Below the pieces are notes generated by a model, which ran no database searches, was not told where the DNA came from, and worked only from the letters and a program-made list of their open reading frames with translations. A stretch of 64,000 nt of DNA from Microcyclospora pomicola (lineage: Eukaryota > Ascomycota > Dothideomycetes > Capnodiales). Position 1 is the first letter of the stretch, and each line of letters opens with the position of its first letter. The stretch lies in the NCBI GenBank assembly GCA_002786065.1, contig NHNY01000004.1:744001-808000 (forward strand). The letters run 5' to 3'. The position numbers were made by a program, and so were the translations under genes. Below, one piece after another: positions 9,108 to 19,468 of the stretch.

Positions 9108-11561
9108 ATGCTCCGCCGCCTCTGCCTTGTCGGCCTCGCCATCAATGCCGCCACCACCACCACCACCACCACGTCCACAGTCGACCTGGCCTCGCACAAC
9201 TACGCCCTCATCGACCCACTCATCGGCTCCCTCAACGGCGGCAATGTCTTCGCCGGCGCCTCGCTGCCCTACGGTATGGCCAAAGCCGTTGCCGACGTCT
9301 CGGGCCAGGACACCGCCGGCTGGTCCTACGATCTCAGCAACGTGACCGGCTTCTCGACGCTGCACGACTCCGGGACCGGCGGGCAGCCGTCGCTGGGGAA
9401 CTTCCCGCTGTCCGTCCAGATGGCTTGCGCGGGCGATGTCGTCGAGGGTTGCCGCTTTGGCAGCAAGTACGAGCGCGCGGTGGACTATGTCAATGGGACG
9501 GTGCAAGCGGAGCCGGGGTATTTTGCGCTGCAGTTGAGTAATGGCGTGCATGCGGAGATGACCGTGACGCAGCATGCGGCGCTGTATCGGTTTCATCTGC
9601 CGTCGGCGTCGTCGAACGGATCGAATGGTACGGCGGCGAGTCCGATGGTGCTGCTGGATCTGACGGATCTGCAGGACAGCCGGCAGAATGCGTCGATCAA
9701 TGTCGACGCCCGGTCAGGAAGGATGAGTGGTAACGGCACGTTTCTTCCCAGCTTCGGGGTGGGATCCTACCAGGCGTATTTCTGTGCGGATTTCCAAGGG
9801 GCTTCGGTCAGAGATACGGGGGTCTGGGTCAACGAGCGGGCGGGGACGGAACCGAAGGAGTTGTTTGTGAACCGCGGGTACAGTCTGTTCTACATTCAGG
9901 CGGGAGGATTCGTGCGGTTTGAATCCCCATTGTCTGGCACCATCATCGCCCGAGTCGGCGTGAGTTTCATCAGTAGCGCGCAAGCCTGCCAGAATGCTGA
10001 GACGGAGATACCGACATGGGACTTCAATGGCACTCGATGTGCTGCTGCCGACGCGTGGAAAGCGAAGTTTGCTGGAATTTCCGTCCAGCCAGGCGGAGCA
10101 TCGACGGATCTACAGAAGACGTTCTTCACTGGCATCTACAGAACTATGCTTTCCCCGCAGAACTACAGCAGCGAGAATCCCCTCTGGTCGTCCGCCGAGC
10201 CATACTTTGACAGCTTCTACTGCATCTGGGATTCGTTCCGAACGGATTTCCCATGGTTGACAGTCTTTGATCCCACTGCGCTGGCGGAGATGATTCGCAG
10301 TCTGCTCGACACGTACACACATCTCGGCTGGCTGCCAGATTGTCGCATGTCGTTTTGCAAAGGCTTCTCGCAGGGTGGGAGCAATGCAGACGTGGTGCTG
10401 GCTGATGCTTACGTGAAGAACCTGAGCGGGACCATTGACTGGGATCTTGCGTATCGAGCGGTGCAGAATGATGCCGAAAACGAGCCATTTGATTGGGGCG
10501 TCAATGGCCGTGGTGGACTGACGTCGTGGAAGCGGTATGGATATATCCCAGTCCTTGACTACGATCCTCTAGGCTTTGGTCCGGCATTTCACAGCATATC
10601 ACGCACCCTGGAGTACGCATACAATGACTATTCCGTCGCCGTCATCGCAGGTGGGCTGGGTAAACACGCCGAATACGAGAAGTACCTTGACCGTAGTGCC
10701 AACTGGCAGAACTTGTTCAAGGCTGATCAAACCTCCTTCTGGCCGAATGGATCCTCCACCGGCAGCTTCACGGGCTATTTCCAGCCTCGCTACGCCAACG
10801 GGACCTGGCGATACCAAGACCCCATCGAATGCTCTCCGCTCGACGAGTTCTGCTCCTATTCGTCCAATCCCAAAGAAACCTTCGAGAGCTCTATCTGGGA
10901 GTACCAGTTCTACGTCCCCCAAGACCAAGCGACGCTCATCCGCACTTTCGGCGGCGCGCCGACCTTCATCCGCCGTCTGGACTATCTGCACGACAGCGGG
11001 CTGCTGGACATCGGCAACGAGCCCTCCGAGCTGACCTGCTACCAATACCACTACGCCGGCCGCCCCGGTCTGTCCGCCAAGCGCATCCGCACGTACATCC
11101 CCGCCGCCTTCAACGCGTCCCTCTCCGGCCTCCCCGGCAACGACGACTCCGGCGCCTCCGGCTCCTTCCTCGCCTTCGCGCTCGCCGGCCTGTTCCCCGT
11201 CGCGGGCCAGGATGTTTACCTGATCACGCCACCCTTCTTCGAGAGCGTCAGCTTCACCCATCCGGTCACTCGGAACATGGCGACGATCAGGAACGTCGCG
11301 TTCGAGGCCGGCAGCGACAGCAAGATTTACGTGCAGAATGCTACGCTCAATGGCAAGCCGTATGCGAAGAACTGGATCGGGCATGCGTTCTTCACGGCGG
11401 GAGGCGTGTTGGAGCTCACGCTCGGAGAGACGGAGAGCGGGTGGGGCACGAGGGAGGAGGATCTGCCGCCCAGCGCGTCGCGGGCGGGAGGATATGGGGA
11501 TGGTGATGGGAATGGCAGTGGGAACGGGTGGAGTGCGAGTGGAGGATGGGATGGGAGGTAG
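9108..11561 (+). CDS. Secreted glycoside hydrolase family 92 (alpha-mannosidase-like)
   Basis: A single-exon ORF of 817 aa. A short signal peptide (MLRRLCLVGLAINA) is followed by a run of seven Thr encoded by a CAC/ACC triplet repeat. The GH92 N-terminal domain follows (DPLIGSLNGGNVFAGASLPYGM, then TGFSTLHDSGTGG), then the (alpha/alpha)6 catalytic part with the IWDSFRTDFPWL and GSNADVVLADAYVK elements and the GNEPSELTCYQYHYAGRPG block. GH92 enzymes are Ca2+-dependent exo-alpha-mannosidases that trim N-glycans or mannoproteins. The last ~30 residues are Gly/Asp/Ser-rich and unlike the family, so they are probably a loose tail. Several NxS/T sites fit secretion. The linkage preference cannot be predicted here. 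Confidence 0.87.
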   Translation: MLRRLCLVGLAINAATTTTTTTSTVDLASHNYALIDPLIGSLNGGNVFAGASLPYGMAKAVADVSGQDTAGWSYDLSNVTGFSTLHDSGTGGQPSLGNFPLSVQMACAGDVVEGCRFGSKYERAVDYVNGTVQAEPGYFALQLSNGVHAEMTVTQHAALYRFHLPSASSNGSNGTAASPMVLLDLTDLQDSRQNASINVDARSGRMSGNGTFLPSFGVGSYQAYFCADFQGASVRDTGVWVNERAGTEPKELFVNRGYSLFYIQAGGFVRFESPLSGTIIARVGVSFISSAQACQNAETEIPTWDFNGTRCAAADAWKAKFAGISVQPGGASTDLQKTFFTGIYRTMLSPQNYSSENPLWSSAEPYFDSFYCIWDSFRTDFPWLTVFDPTALAEMIRSLLDTYTHLGWLPDCRMSFCKGFSQGGSNADVVLADAYVKNLSGTIDWDLAYRAVQNDAENEPFDWGVNGRGGLTSWKRYGYIPVLDYDPLGFGPAFHSISRTLEYAYNDYSVAVIAGGLGKHAEYEKYLDRSANWQNLFKADQTSFWPNGSSTGSFTGYFQPRYANGTWRYQDPIECSPLDEFCSYSSNPKETFESSIWEYQFYVPQDQATLIRTFGGAPTFIRRLDYLHDSGLLDIGNEPSELTCYQYHYAGRPGLSAKRIRTYIPAAFNASLSGLPGNDDSGASGSFLAFALAGLFPVAGQDVYLITPPFFESVSFTHPVTRNMATIRNVAFEAGSDSKIYVQNATLNGKPYAKNWIGHAFFTAGGVLELTLGETESGWGTREEDLPPSASRAGGYGDGDGNGSGNGWSASGGWDGR
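9148..9175 (+). repeat. Triplet (CAC/ACC)n microsatellite inside the GH92 gene
   Basis: A run of CAC/ACC triplets codes the poly-Thr stretch just after the signal peptide. Such runs change length easily, so the spacer length may differ between strains. Confidence 0.8.
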
Positions 11562-13517
11562 GCAAAGGGTGGAGGAGGGTGATGAATGGCAATTTACGAA
11601 TTCATGAGAAATAGAGAGAGGCGGATTGGTTATGCTTATGTAGATTGGAGGTAACGTAGATGGATCTTACAGTATATGTTCCAGTCTTTAATCGAGTCTT
11701 ATACGAAATCGACTTGCGGTCTATACCTCCTGTGAATATTGTCTATATTGCGTTAGATGTTAGGAGAAAGGGTAGATATACAACAGGTGTGACACGTAAT
11801 TCATTCTTGGGGATTTCCTGCTAAACTCTCCTTAAGTAGTCTACGAGGGCATACTAGCCATATGTTCATCTCTCATACTAGATACCTCTAGTAATAACCA
11901 GTATAAAGCTTCAGATGGATGTCGATGTTTGTCGTGACTGCGTTAATTTACAGTAAATAGGCCGGCTACTAGGCTGGACTTGTGGACCATATAGTAAGGT
12001 AGCATGGCCTACGAGTCGATCACATTTACGCCAGTGCGCTTACGATACGCCTCCACATGCACAGCTTCAAGGGTTGACGTCTGACGAGATGGCGAATGTC
12101 GACCGCGAAGAGGGACACAAGGTGTGACTTGACAAGATCGTCCTACAGGCTGGCTTGAGCTGATGCTGACGTGCAGGCAGCAAGAGGTGCTTGACACAGA
12201 GCTGCATTAGGAGCATGCAGCCATCCCACGTCTTGCGAATCGCCGCCCTACCGCTTGACGTGACGGTCGAGGTCGCCAGAGTCTTCGCACGCCAATGTTA
12301 TCAGAAGCAAGCCATGTTCCTGACGGAGCGGAGAAAGTATCTGGACACGGCCTCTGGGATAGGAGGCTGAGATGACACCAATTCATGTCGTAGCGCATGC
12401 AGTGTGAAGAGATCCGGCATATCGGCCATCATACAAAGGACTCACACGTGCTCATAGCGTGTCTATCGCCGACACGTTTTGATCGGCCCTAGACTTCGTA
12501 CATGGTGTGCAGCAAGTCGGCGACATGGCCTCGTCATGCTGGTCACTTGAGCGTACACTGACCCGTCGGAGACTGCACTTATGCGTTTCGACGGCAGCTG
12601 GACTATATCACATCCATTGTACAGGTACAATTCTTGAGGCGAAGTGCAAATACTCGATACATTCAAGGAATGAATGGACGTCCAACCATGACTGCACGTG
12701 CCATGAGATAGGCCCGCGGCCCCGAGCTGCCGACTAACGACATCACTTGTTGCGACTCGTTGGGCTACTCCCAGCATGCCTGGCTCGCCCTCCGCCAGAT
12801 CTGGACGCACCTTCGAGGGCTGCTTCGAAGATGAAGTCGGAGCACTCGCAGGTATCAGATAGGCCCAGTCCTACCGTACATCCGCGGCAGATGATTTGAT
12901 TCCGGTCAAAGTTGCGGTGCTGTAGTAGCTTAGCGCGGGCACTTGATCCTCCTCCATCCGGCGACCAAATCATCATCCCCACAGGGGCCCAAATCGCGCA
13001 CATGGATTGTACGGTGTCTCACGGCCTGGAGATCCCTTGCGGCCCTTGCTTGTGACTGGTCGCTGCGCCCACCAACAATCTGCCTCGCTCGTCTGCCCCT
13101 CTACTGCCCTTCGGAGCACAATGCCCGCGTTCCATCTGCGCGTCTGGATCGAGGGCGCCAGCTTGCGGTCATCACATACCCACGCAATCATGGCATTCAT
13201 CCTCACACTCCCCTTCCATCATGACAGAGGCAGCATAATGTCCTCCGGAACGTGTCGTGGCTCGCACTCATCTGTGCGTACAGTCACCGTCTGAGCAACA
13301 TTTGCACAGCCTACACATCCTCTCAGCCTTCCTTGCTTGCCTGGTACGGGGCTGTGGTGGAGCAGCCTGAACGACAACCACTCGCGCTCTGCATCACACC
13401 CATCGCTATTGCTTTTGTCTCGAACTTGCAGCATTCTGGTCATCTCCCCTGCTCGTTGCGACCTTAGCACACTCCACAACAGGCCACACAGCCGGTTGGC
13501 TGCCACCCAACTAAGCC
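11562..13517. other. Gene-free, partly AT-rich region
   Basis: About 2 kb without a supported gene. The first ~400 bp (11600-12000) are clearly AT-richer than the flanks and rich in CTA/TAG/ATA words. This could be a long 3' region or a decayed repeat; no ends or coding remnants are visible. The last ~300 bp are pyrimidine-rich and probably the leader of the next gene. Confidence 0.45.
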
Positions 13518-15884
13518 ATGGCTTTACAACCACTTTCCATCGGCGACATCCTGATGTTGTCGCAAACCGCCTGGAAGATTGGTCGCGCGTTCACCCAAGG
13601 CAAGAAAAGCGCGCCGTCGGAATTCGAGGGCGTGGAGCGCGAGGCCAATGGGCTGAGCGAAGCCTTGAAGATGGTGGCAGAAACATTACATGAGGACGGC
13701 AGCATACTAGCTCGTGCCGAGCCTGAGACCAAAGCTGCTGTATACGGGATCCTGGAAAGCGCGAAGCGGACACTCAACGACCTCGACAGCTTTGTGGAAC
13801 GATATCGAGTCATCTCACGGAAAGAGACGAGCGGCGGCTTCGTCGTGGAGCGAAGCTGGGCAGATGCGGTGCTTGCCAACTACAAAACGTTTCGCTGGAC
13901 GACAGAGGGTGGCACCATCACCGATCTGCGCAACATACTGGAGATGCATGCCAACTCGATCAACCTGACCATGCAAGCACTGCAGTCCCGATCTTTGGCC
14001 AGGCTAGAAAGAACGGTCATGCCAATGGCCGAGAACGTCGCGGCAATCCACGACCGCGTCAACGGAGACTTGGGAGACAAGATTGACGACCTGCATCGGA
14101 TCATCATGGCCATAGCAAACAGCACGCCCTCACTAAATGCCGCGGATCGCACGCTAGAAGCACGTTCTCACCACAGCGCTAGCTCGGTTTCGACCCTTGA
14201 GCCTGCACCATCGCCGTATGCTGATCGCTTACTTGATGCCCCGCCCCCACGCTCATCTTCATATCAACTGCCCATCCGGCAACCCGACCGAAGACCATCC
14301 GGCCAGGAAGGAAAAGCTGCTTCGGCCTCCCGCTCCATGAGAGAGGACTCTGGCGTCTACGGTCCCCTGTCTTTGGTGAGTGACGGTCGCCGCATGGACT
14401 GGGACTTCGAAACGGGGTCACCTCCCGACCCCCGCGCTAGCATCGGCGCTGCCATGAGCGTCCGCTCTGGATGGAGGGACAGCACCAGTCTCGCGTCGGA
14501 ACCGGCCGGCCGACCTGAATCAAGCATGCCGCGCCGCGAGTCCACCACGCTACCCAACATGTTCGACCCCGACGCAGACGATGATGAGGACGACGCCCCA
14601 CTGAGCCAACGTCACAGACGGCAACGTTCCGACGATTCCCCTACAGAAGCCAGATCGAGTTCATGGACGTCTCTCGATGGACGACTCGTTCTGCCACCGC
14701 CAGCTCGGGCCCCGGACGTCCCAGGGCCGGTCCGGCAGCCTGCGACGCCACTGTCGTTCTTCAGTTCACCGAAGCGCGGACCGAGCGAAGTGATGGAGAA
14801 GCGGAGGTCGCAAACTTCAGTCCGATCGCCCACTGCCAAATCTGTCAAACGTAAGAGCGACATCGCGAAGCATTCCCCGAACGGCCTCGACAGTTCTGCG
14901 TTTGAGAAGTCGTTGTTCCGGAACAGCGCCATTCTCTGCGATGTGCGCGGCACGCTATTGGAGTACGCTCACCTCAACCCCGACGAGCCGGATCCACGAT
15001 TCAATGTCGACATGATCCCGGCCTGCAAAGAAGCACGAGTCTGCGTCGTGCGGAAACGAGAGAACCGCGAACTCGGTGGCACGAAAGTCGTGACGTCCGT
15101 CTGGACGCTGGCCGACGATGGCACCGTTCGGATCCAGCAAAAGTTGTCCGAGGTGCATGAAACCGTCCCGTACTGTTCGTATTTCCAACCCGAAAAGGTG
15201 TCCATACCGCCGACGGAAGGAGATATAGAGCTTCGCTTTCACGGTGAACAATGGAATGACCCGCTGTCGGACGTGAAGAAGACATCATGGGTCAACTATG
15301 TCTTCGAGTCCGCCAACGACGCCACAGCTTTCCAGTCCAGCATTTACGGCCGCACCCTCCTCGGCAGCTATCGCACCACCAAATCCACCGTCATCCACGA
15401 CGGTCTCCGCGGCACCTTCGCCCTCGAGGAGCAATTCGCCAACATCGAGATGCTGCGGTTATGGGAAGACGACGGCATCTCTACCCCCGGTGCTGCCGGC
15501 GGCGTCCTCGCGTTACTCCACGTGTCGTCTAACTTCGGCGAGGGCTGGGCGCGGTGGTGGATCAACAACAGCAAGCAACAAGTCCGCGTCAAGGACGATG
15601 GACCCCGGCACGCCAAAGTCAAGGGCATCGATCTGACTATCGTCAAGCCTGGCGCCAGCGGCCCCGCCGCCGATCGATTACGCAGTCCGTCGGTCGCGAC
15701 GGAGACACTGCAGCGCGTCGAAACCGATCTAGGGGGCCATGCACGCAATCCCGGCAGACGCATTAACCCGGTGAGGAAAGTGACGGGTGTAAGGATCGAG
15801 TTCAAATCCGAAGAGGAGCGTGAAGGGTTCGTGCAGCTGTCGAGGCGGATCCAGGAGAGGCAGATTCCACTGCCGGACCTCTGA
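13518..15884 (+). CDS. Conserved fungal hypothetical protein with a STAND-like N-terminal helical domain
   Basis: A single-exon ORF of 788 aa starting at a good-context ATG (agccATGg). The first ~220 residues (SIGDILMLSQTAWKIGRAF and onward) are helical and resemble the fungal N-terminal domain found in many STAND/NLR-like and hypothetical ascomycete proteins. No NACHT or NB-ARC P-loop and no repeat domain follows. The middle (about 220-470) is Ser/Pro/Arg-rich and disordered, with an acidic patch (DPDADDDEDD). The C-terminal ~300 residues look folded (GTLLEYAHLNPDEPDPRFN, GRTLLGSYRTTKSTVIHDG, HVSSNFGEGWARWWI) and probably form a conserved fungal domain of unknown function. The gene converges on the F-box gene. 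I assign no function. Confidence 0.75.
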   Translation: MALQPLSIGDILMLSQTAWKIGRAFTQGKKSAPSEFEGVEREANGLSEALKMVAETLHEDGSILARAEPETKAAVYGILESAKRTLNDLDSFVERYRVISRKETSGGFVVERSWADAVLANYKTFRWTTEGGTITDLRNILEMHANSINLTMQALQSRSLARLERTVMPMAENVAAIHDRVNGDLGDKIDDLHRIIMAIANSTPSLNAADRTLEARSHHSASSVSTLEPAPSPYADRLLDAPPPRSSSYQLPIRQPDRRPSGQEGKAASASRSMREDSGVYGPLSLVSDGRRMDWDFETGSPPDPRASIGAAMSVRSGWRDSTSLASEPAGRPESSMPRRESTTLPNMFDPDADDDEDDAPLSQRHRRQRSDDSPTEARSSSWTSLDGRLVLPPPARAPDVPGPVRQPATPLSFFSSPKRGPSEVMEKRRSQTSVRSPTAKSVKRKSDIAKHSPNGLDSSAFEKSLFRNSAILCDVRGTLLEYAHLNPDEPDPRFNVDMIPACKEARVCVVRKRENRELGGTKVVTSVWTLADDGTVRIQQKLSEVHETVPYCSYFQPEKVSIPPTEGDIELRFHGEQWNDPLSDVKKTSWVNYVFESANDATAFQSSIYGRTLLGSYRTTKSTVIHDGLRGTFALEEQFANIEMLRLWEDDGISTPGAAGGVLALLHVSSNFGEGWARWWINNSKQQVRVKDDGPRHAKVKGIDLTIVKPGASGPAADRLRSPSVATETLQRVETDLGGHARNPGRRINPVRKVTGVRIEFKSEEEREGFVQLSRRIQERQIPLPDL

Positions 15885-16223
15885 GGCAGAAATCTAAAAT
15901 TGATTTTGTTGTACCACAAGCAAGCGCGCGAACTTGGATAGATCTGGGAATAGATCGTCCTTCAACTTCCTGTTATTCCAGCGAATGGATTCCTTCAAGG
16001 GGCAACAATGGAGCATGAGAGAGGTAATTGTTATGAACTCGACGGAAGCGCTCCACTAGATTCATGATCATTATACATGTTATTTCATGGTACCCATTAC
16101 TGCTGAGCTCGTGTTCCTCACATGCTTCCCCCTTTGCGCGTTGCATGCCCACTTGTAGTCCTATAGCGTGTGCGTGCATCGATCCCGGCGCATCTCCTAC
16201 CGTCAGACACCACTCCCAACCTC

Positions 16224-17873
16224 TCACCACTCCTCGTCCGACGTATCCGTATGCCACAGCGTCTCGTCCATCGCATAGCTGAAGATCGGCCGTTGGTACC
16301 AGTGCGCCTCGACCACGGCGCTCACCGCCTCGCGCACCACCGCCGGCGTCCCCCGCGCCTCGAACACAATGTGCTCGTACTTGGCGAACAGCTCATCATT
16401 CGGCATGATCCGTGCCGGATCGGGATCCGCGTCGAGGACGTGTTGCGCGAAGCGATCCGACGGATCGGCCACGGATTGCGCGAAGCGAGGCGACGGATCG
16501 GCCACGTCGCGCGGCGCGTGCTGCGCGAACGCCACGCCGCCCGTGTCGTGCAGGAGGTGGAACAGCAGCACATACGTCAAGCGCGTGCAGGCGGTCGCGA
16601 GGAAGGCGAAGACCGGCTGCCAGGGCCGGGGCTGCTCGGGGCTCGCGGCCAGCAGGCGCATGTCGCGGAGCTTCAGGCTGGCGAGGCGCGGCGCGCACGG
16701 CTGCAGGAACGCCTGCAGCATCGCCGCCGACGTGGTGAACTTCTCGAGCTTGACGCGCGTCAGGTGCGCGAGGGGCGCGTGCGCGGCCAGCTGCGCGAAG
16801 CAGAGGTAGGCGTAGCTGCGCCGCCAGCTGGTCGGATCGGCGGCCGCCGGCGAGACCATGAAGCGCTGCTTGCGGTCGGGGAAGATCTGGAGGCCGAGCT
16901 CGCGGAGCTGGGGCGCGGCGCGCAGGAGCCGGAGGAGATTGGCGCCCCAGGATGCGGTGTCGTGGAGCGTGATGTAGTCGTCGGAGGCGTGGCGGCTGTT
17001 CAGCCAGGCTTTGCTGCAGTTCAGCTCGAGGTAGAGGAGGGAGCGGCAGGCGCGGTCCAGCGTGGATTGGTTGAGGAGAGACGGGCGGATGTTGTCGACT
17101 TCGATCGCATCGGTGTACAGCCGTTTCAGCTTGACGTTTGTTGACGCGACGCTGTTGATGATGACGAGGAACAGCTTCGTTGGCCCTGAGAGATTCCACA
17201 TCGGTCCTGAGGGGATCGGCCCCAGCACGCGCGGGTCCTGGCCGACCGTGTCCGTCAGCGTCCGCCATCCCCACGGACAATGGTCTTCGCTGCGTCGCAT
17301 CCCGATGACCTCGAGGTTGGGTAGCATGCGGAAGATGCTTGCGAGTCGCTGCTCGAGATGATCCGCCACCATCAACTGCCGATGATCGTCCTGCACCACG
17401 CAATACGCATCCCACCGCGGGCGATCGAAGCGCGAGAGCGACTCGACATTATATCGCACGCCATTTCCTTCATCGTCGTACTCCTCGCCGTCATCGTAGA
17501 TCTCCTCTGGCCGGCACGCCAGCGGCGCGAAGAGAAAGCAGTCCGGATTGAACCAGATGTGTTCCACGTATTTGTTGAGTTCTGCATGTGCGGCGATGTG
17601 TTGTAGCACGTCCAGACTCGGCGAGGTGATCATGAACCCTTTCTTGCGGAAAAAGTGCTTGCCGAAATATGTATGTGAGGCTTGCTTGAGATATCTCGAT
17701 GTGAGGCGGATCGTGCGGGCGTCGGCATCGTCGAGATATGCGGCGATGTGGCCGATGAGTTCTGCTGGGAGGTCTTTTAATGTTGTCTTTTGCATGGCCT
17801 TTCTAACAATTTCCGGATTATCTAGTGTTTTGTTATTGTAGTTTTCAATGTTCGCTAAATGGTTGGTTGACAT
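16224..17873 (-). CDS. F-box protein
   Basis: A single-exon ORF of 549 aa. The N-terminus carries an F-box at about residues 30-70 (TLKDLPAELIGHIAAYLDD, then DARTIRLTSRYLKQAS), the motif that binds Skp1 in SCF ubiquitin ligases. The rest has leucine-spaced segments but no clear LRR or WD repeats, a layout common in fungal F-box proteins of unknown substrate. Near the C-terminus an 11-residue unit (VADPSPRFAQS / VADPSDRFAQH) is duplicated. Base composition shifts within the gene: the 5' end is AT-rich (NIENYNNKTL), while about 16400-17100 is very GC-rich. The start lies 72 bp from the cyclin H start on the other strand, so the two may share a promoter. Confidence 0.8.
   Translation of the reverse strand: MSTNHLANIENYNNKTLDNPEIVRKAMQKTTLKDLPAELIGHIAAYLDDADARTIRLTSRYLKQASHTYFGKHFFRKKGFMITSPSLDVLQHIAAHAELNKYVEHIWFNPDCFLFAPLACRPEEIYDDGEEYDDEGNGVRYNVESLSRFDRPRWDAYCVVQDDHRQLMVADHLEQRLASIFRMLPNLEVIGMRRSEDHCPWGWRTLTDTVGQDPRVLGPIPSGPMWNLSGPTKLFLVIINSVASTNVKLKRLYTDAIEVDNIRPSLLNQSTLDRACRSLLYLELNCSKAWLNSRHASDDYITLHDTASWGANLLRLLRAAPQLRELGLQIFPDRKQRFMVSPAAADPTSWRRSYAYLCFAQLAAHAPLAHLTRVKLEKFTTSAAMLQAFLQPCAPRLASLKLRDMRLLAASPEQPRPWQPVFAFLATACTRLTYVLLFHLLHDTGGVAFAQHAPRDVADPSPRFAQSVADPSDRFAQHVLDADPDPARIMPNDELFAKYEHIVFEARGTPAVVREAVSAVVEAHWYQRPIFSYAMDETLWHTDTSDEEW
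16440..16508 (-). repeat. 33-bp tandem duplication inside the F-box gene
   Basis: The block TGCGCGAAGCGATCCGACGG plus the following 13 nt is repeated once with three or four changes. The unit is 33 bp, so the reading frame is kept and 11 residues (VADPSxRFAQx) are duplicated. Confidence 0.75.
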
Positions 17874-17945
17874 GCTGAAGTGTCAACGCTGATCAAGCCA
17901 AACAGCCTCCACCTCCAGCTCTCGCTCCGCTCCATCACCTCCACC

Positions 17946-19111
17946 ATGACCACATTCCTGAGCGAAGATGACATATACCGCACGTCAACACAATTCCGTC
18001 TATGGTCTTACACCCCCGAAGGCCTTGCAGCATTGCGCAATGACACACATGACCGCGCCGTAGAACGCATACGACAGCATGGCGGAGCAGCCAACGGACA
18101 TGCTGGGGAATACTTGACCGTGGACGAGGAACTGCGGCTGGTCCAACGATACTGCGAACAGATCCGGGCCACCAGCGATCACTTCCAGTTCAATGGACAA
18201 CTCAAGGTAAGCTTTACGAAATCCTGGCGATGAGTGCTCCGCTGACGTTCGAATCTGTTGCGCAGGCTACGGCGGTCCAATACATGAAGCGCTTCTACAC
18301 ATCCAACTCATGCATGACATACCCCCCGAAGGAGATTTACAAGACAGTCCTCTACATCGCCTCGAAAGTTGAACATGGTCACATGAAGGTTGCCGAGTTT
18401 GGGCGCAGGATCGCGACCGATGCCATCGTGATTCTGGCGCCGGAGTACAAAATCATGCAAGCGATGCGGTTCACGCTGGACGTCAAGCAGCCACACCGGG
18501 GCGCCAAGGGGGTGCAGATGGAGTTATTCAATCTCGCTGCTGGGAAGGGAGGTGGTCAAAATGTTAGGAACCAGCTTTTGTCGTTGGAAGCACCGTCCTC
18601 CTCTTGCCGATCCCGGTGGAGACCGTCTAATGGCAAACTCGAACAGAAGCATGTCGAAGATCGGATCGAAGCCGCTTACTACGCCATGCGAGACATCCTC
18701 GATGCCCCGGCTCTTCTCACAGATGCATACTTCCTCTGGACTCCGTCGCAAATAATGTTCGCCGCGATGTCTATCGCCGACACCCCTCTCTACAACTTCT
18801 ACCTCTCAATAAAGCTACCAGTCACGCTCGACAGCCGTCCAAAGATCCTAGCGACGATCAAAGCTTGCGCAGAGACTCTACGCTTGTTCGAGATGACGCA
18901 GATCATGTCCAAGGAGGAGAGAGCAACGCTCGAAGCCAAGCTGGAACGATGTCGCGACCCTACCACGCGAGACATGGTCAAAAGCCACGCGTCGTGGAAG
19001 CAGGGGACGAATAGCAAGGACGAGGAGAAGACGAAGCGGCGGAAGCTGGCTATGGAGGAGAGCATGAAGGAGGGCGAAGACCTATTTGGCCCGAGTCTGC
19101 AACGGGGTTGA
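17946..19111 (+). CDS. CCL1: Cyclin H / Ccl1, cyclin subunit of the TFIIH kinase module
   Basis: Two exons (17946-18206 and 18266-19111) give 368 aa. The N-terminus EDDIYRTSTQFRLWSYT is the typical cyclin H signature. The first cyclin box spans about residues 55-170 (AVQYMKRFYTSNSCMTYPPK, then YIASKVEHGH) and a second helical repeat spans about 210-300 (DAYFLWTPSQIMFAAM). Cyclin H pairs with Cdk7/Kin28 and Mat1/Tfb3 in TFIIK, which phosphorylates Ser5 of the RNA polymerase II tail. I chose the ATG at 17946 (caccATGacc) over an in-frame ATG at 17880, because the latter adds only an unconserved stretch and lies within 10 bp of the F-box start. The C-terminus is charged (KTKRRKLAMEE). Confidence 0.88.
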
Positions 19112-19468
19112 TGGTCTTTACCGCTATCTGTTGAATGATGTATGTATTCTATTGGTACAGCAACCGAAGTTCATAACGCATTGAATTCTTGTACCATTCA
19201 GTACCTTTCATATTTTACTCATACTGGTCTGTTTCAATTCAATCGTATATGCTATAAGGTAATCGTGCATTCCATGGCATGGCTGATGTAGCTATGCGGA
19301 TCGTCCCGGCGCCAGTGGAATTTCCATCATTGCAGCTCATGCTTTGCGGGTCCAGATTTTATATCGCAAAGTCCAGTATCTTTTTCAGGCCTGCATACTA
19401 AGTGGGTGCAATGATATCCTCATGGCGACGCTGACTATCCATACATATGCAGATTTGTCGTGATCAAG
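19112..19468. other. Short AT-richer intergenic region
   Basis: It lies between cyclin H and TRM6 in tandem orientation. No gene is seen. It should contain the cyclin H 3' end and the TRM6 promoter. Confidence 0.4.

Noticed and set aside
10599-11384. 261-codon antisense ORF inside the GH92 gene
   Set aside because: Shadow frame of a clear GH92 coding region.
16170-17144. Long plus-strand ORF (324 codons) antisense to the F-box gene
   Set aside because: Arg/Ala/Glu-rich shadow of the GC-rich part of the F-box gene; no family resemblance, while the minus-strand frame has an F-box.
16396-17415. Alternative 339-codon minus-strand frame in the same block
   Set aside because: Pro/Arg/Ala-rich frame-shifted shadow of the F-box gene caused by high GC.
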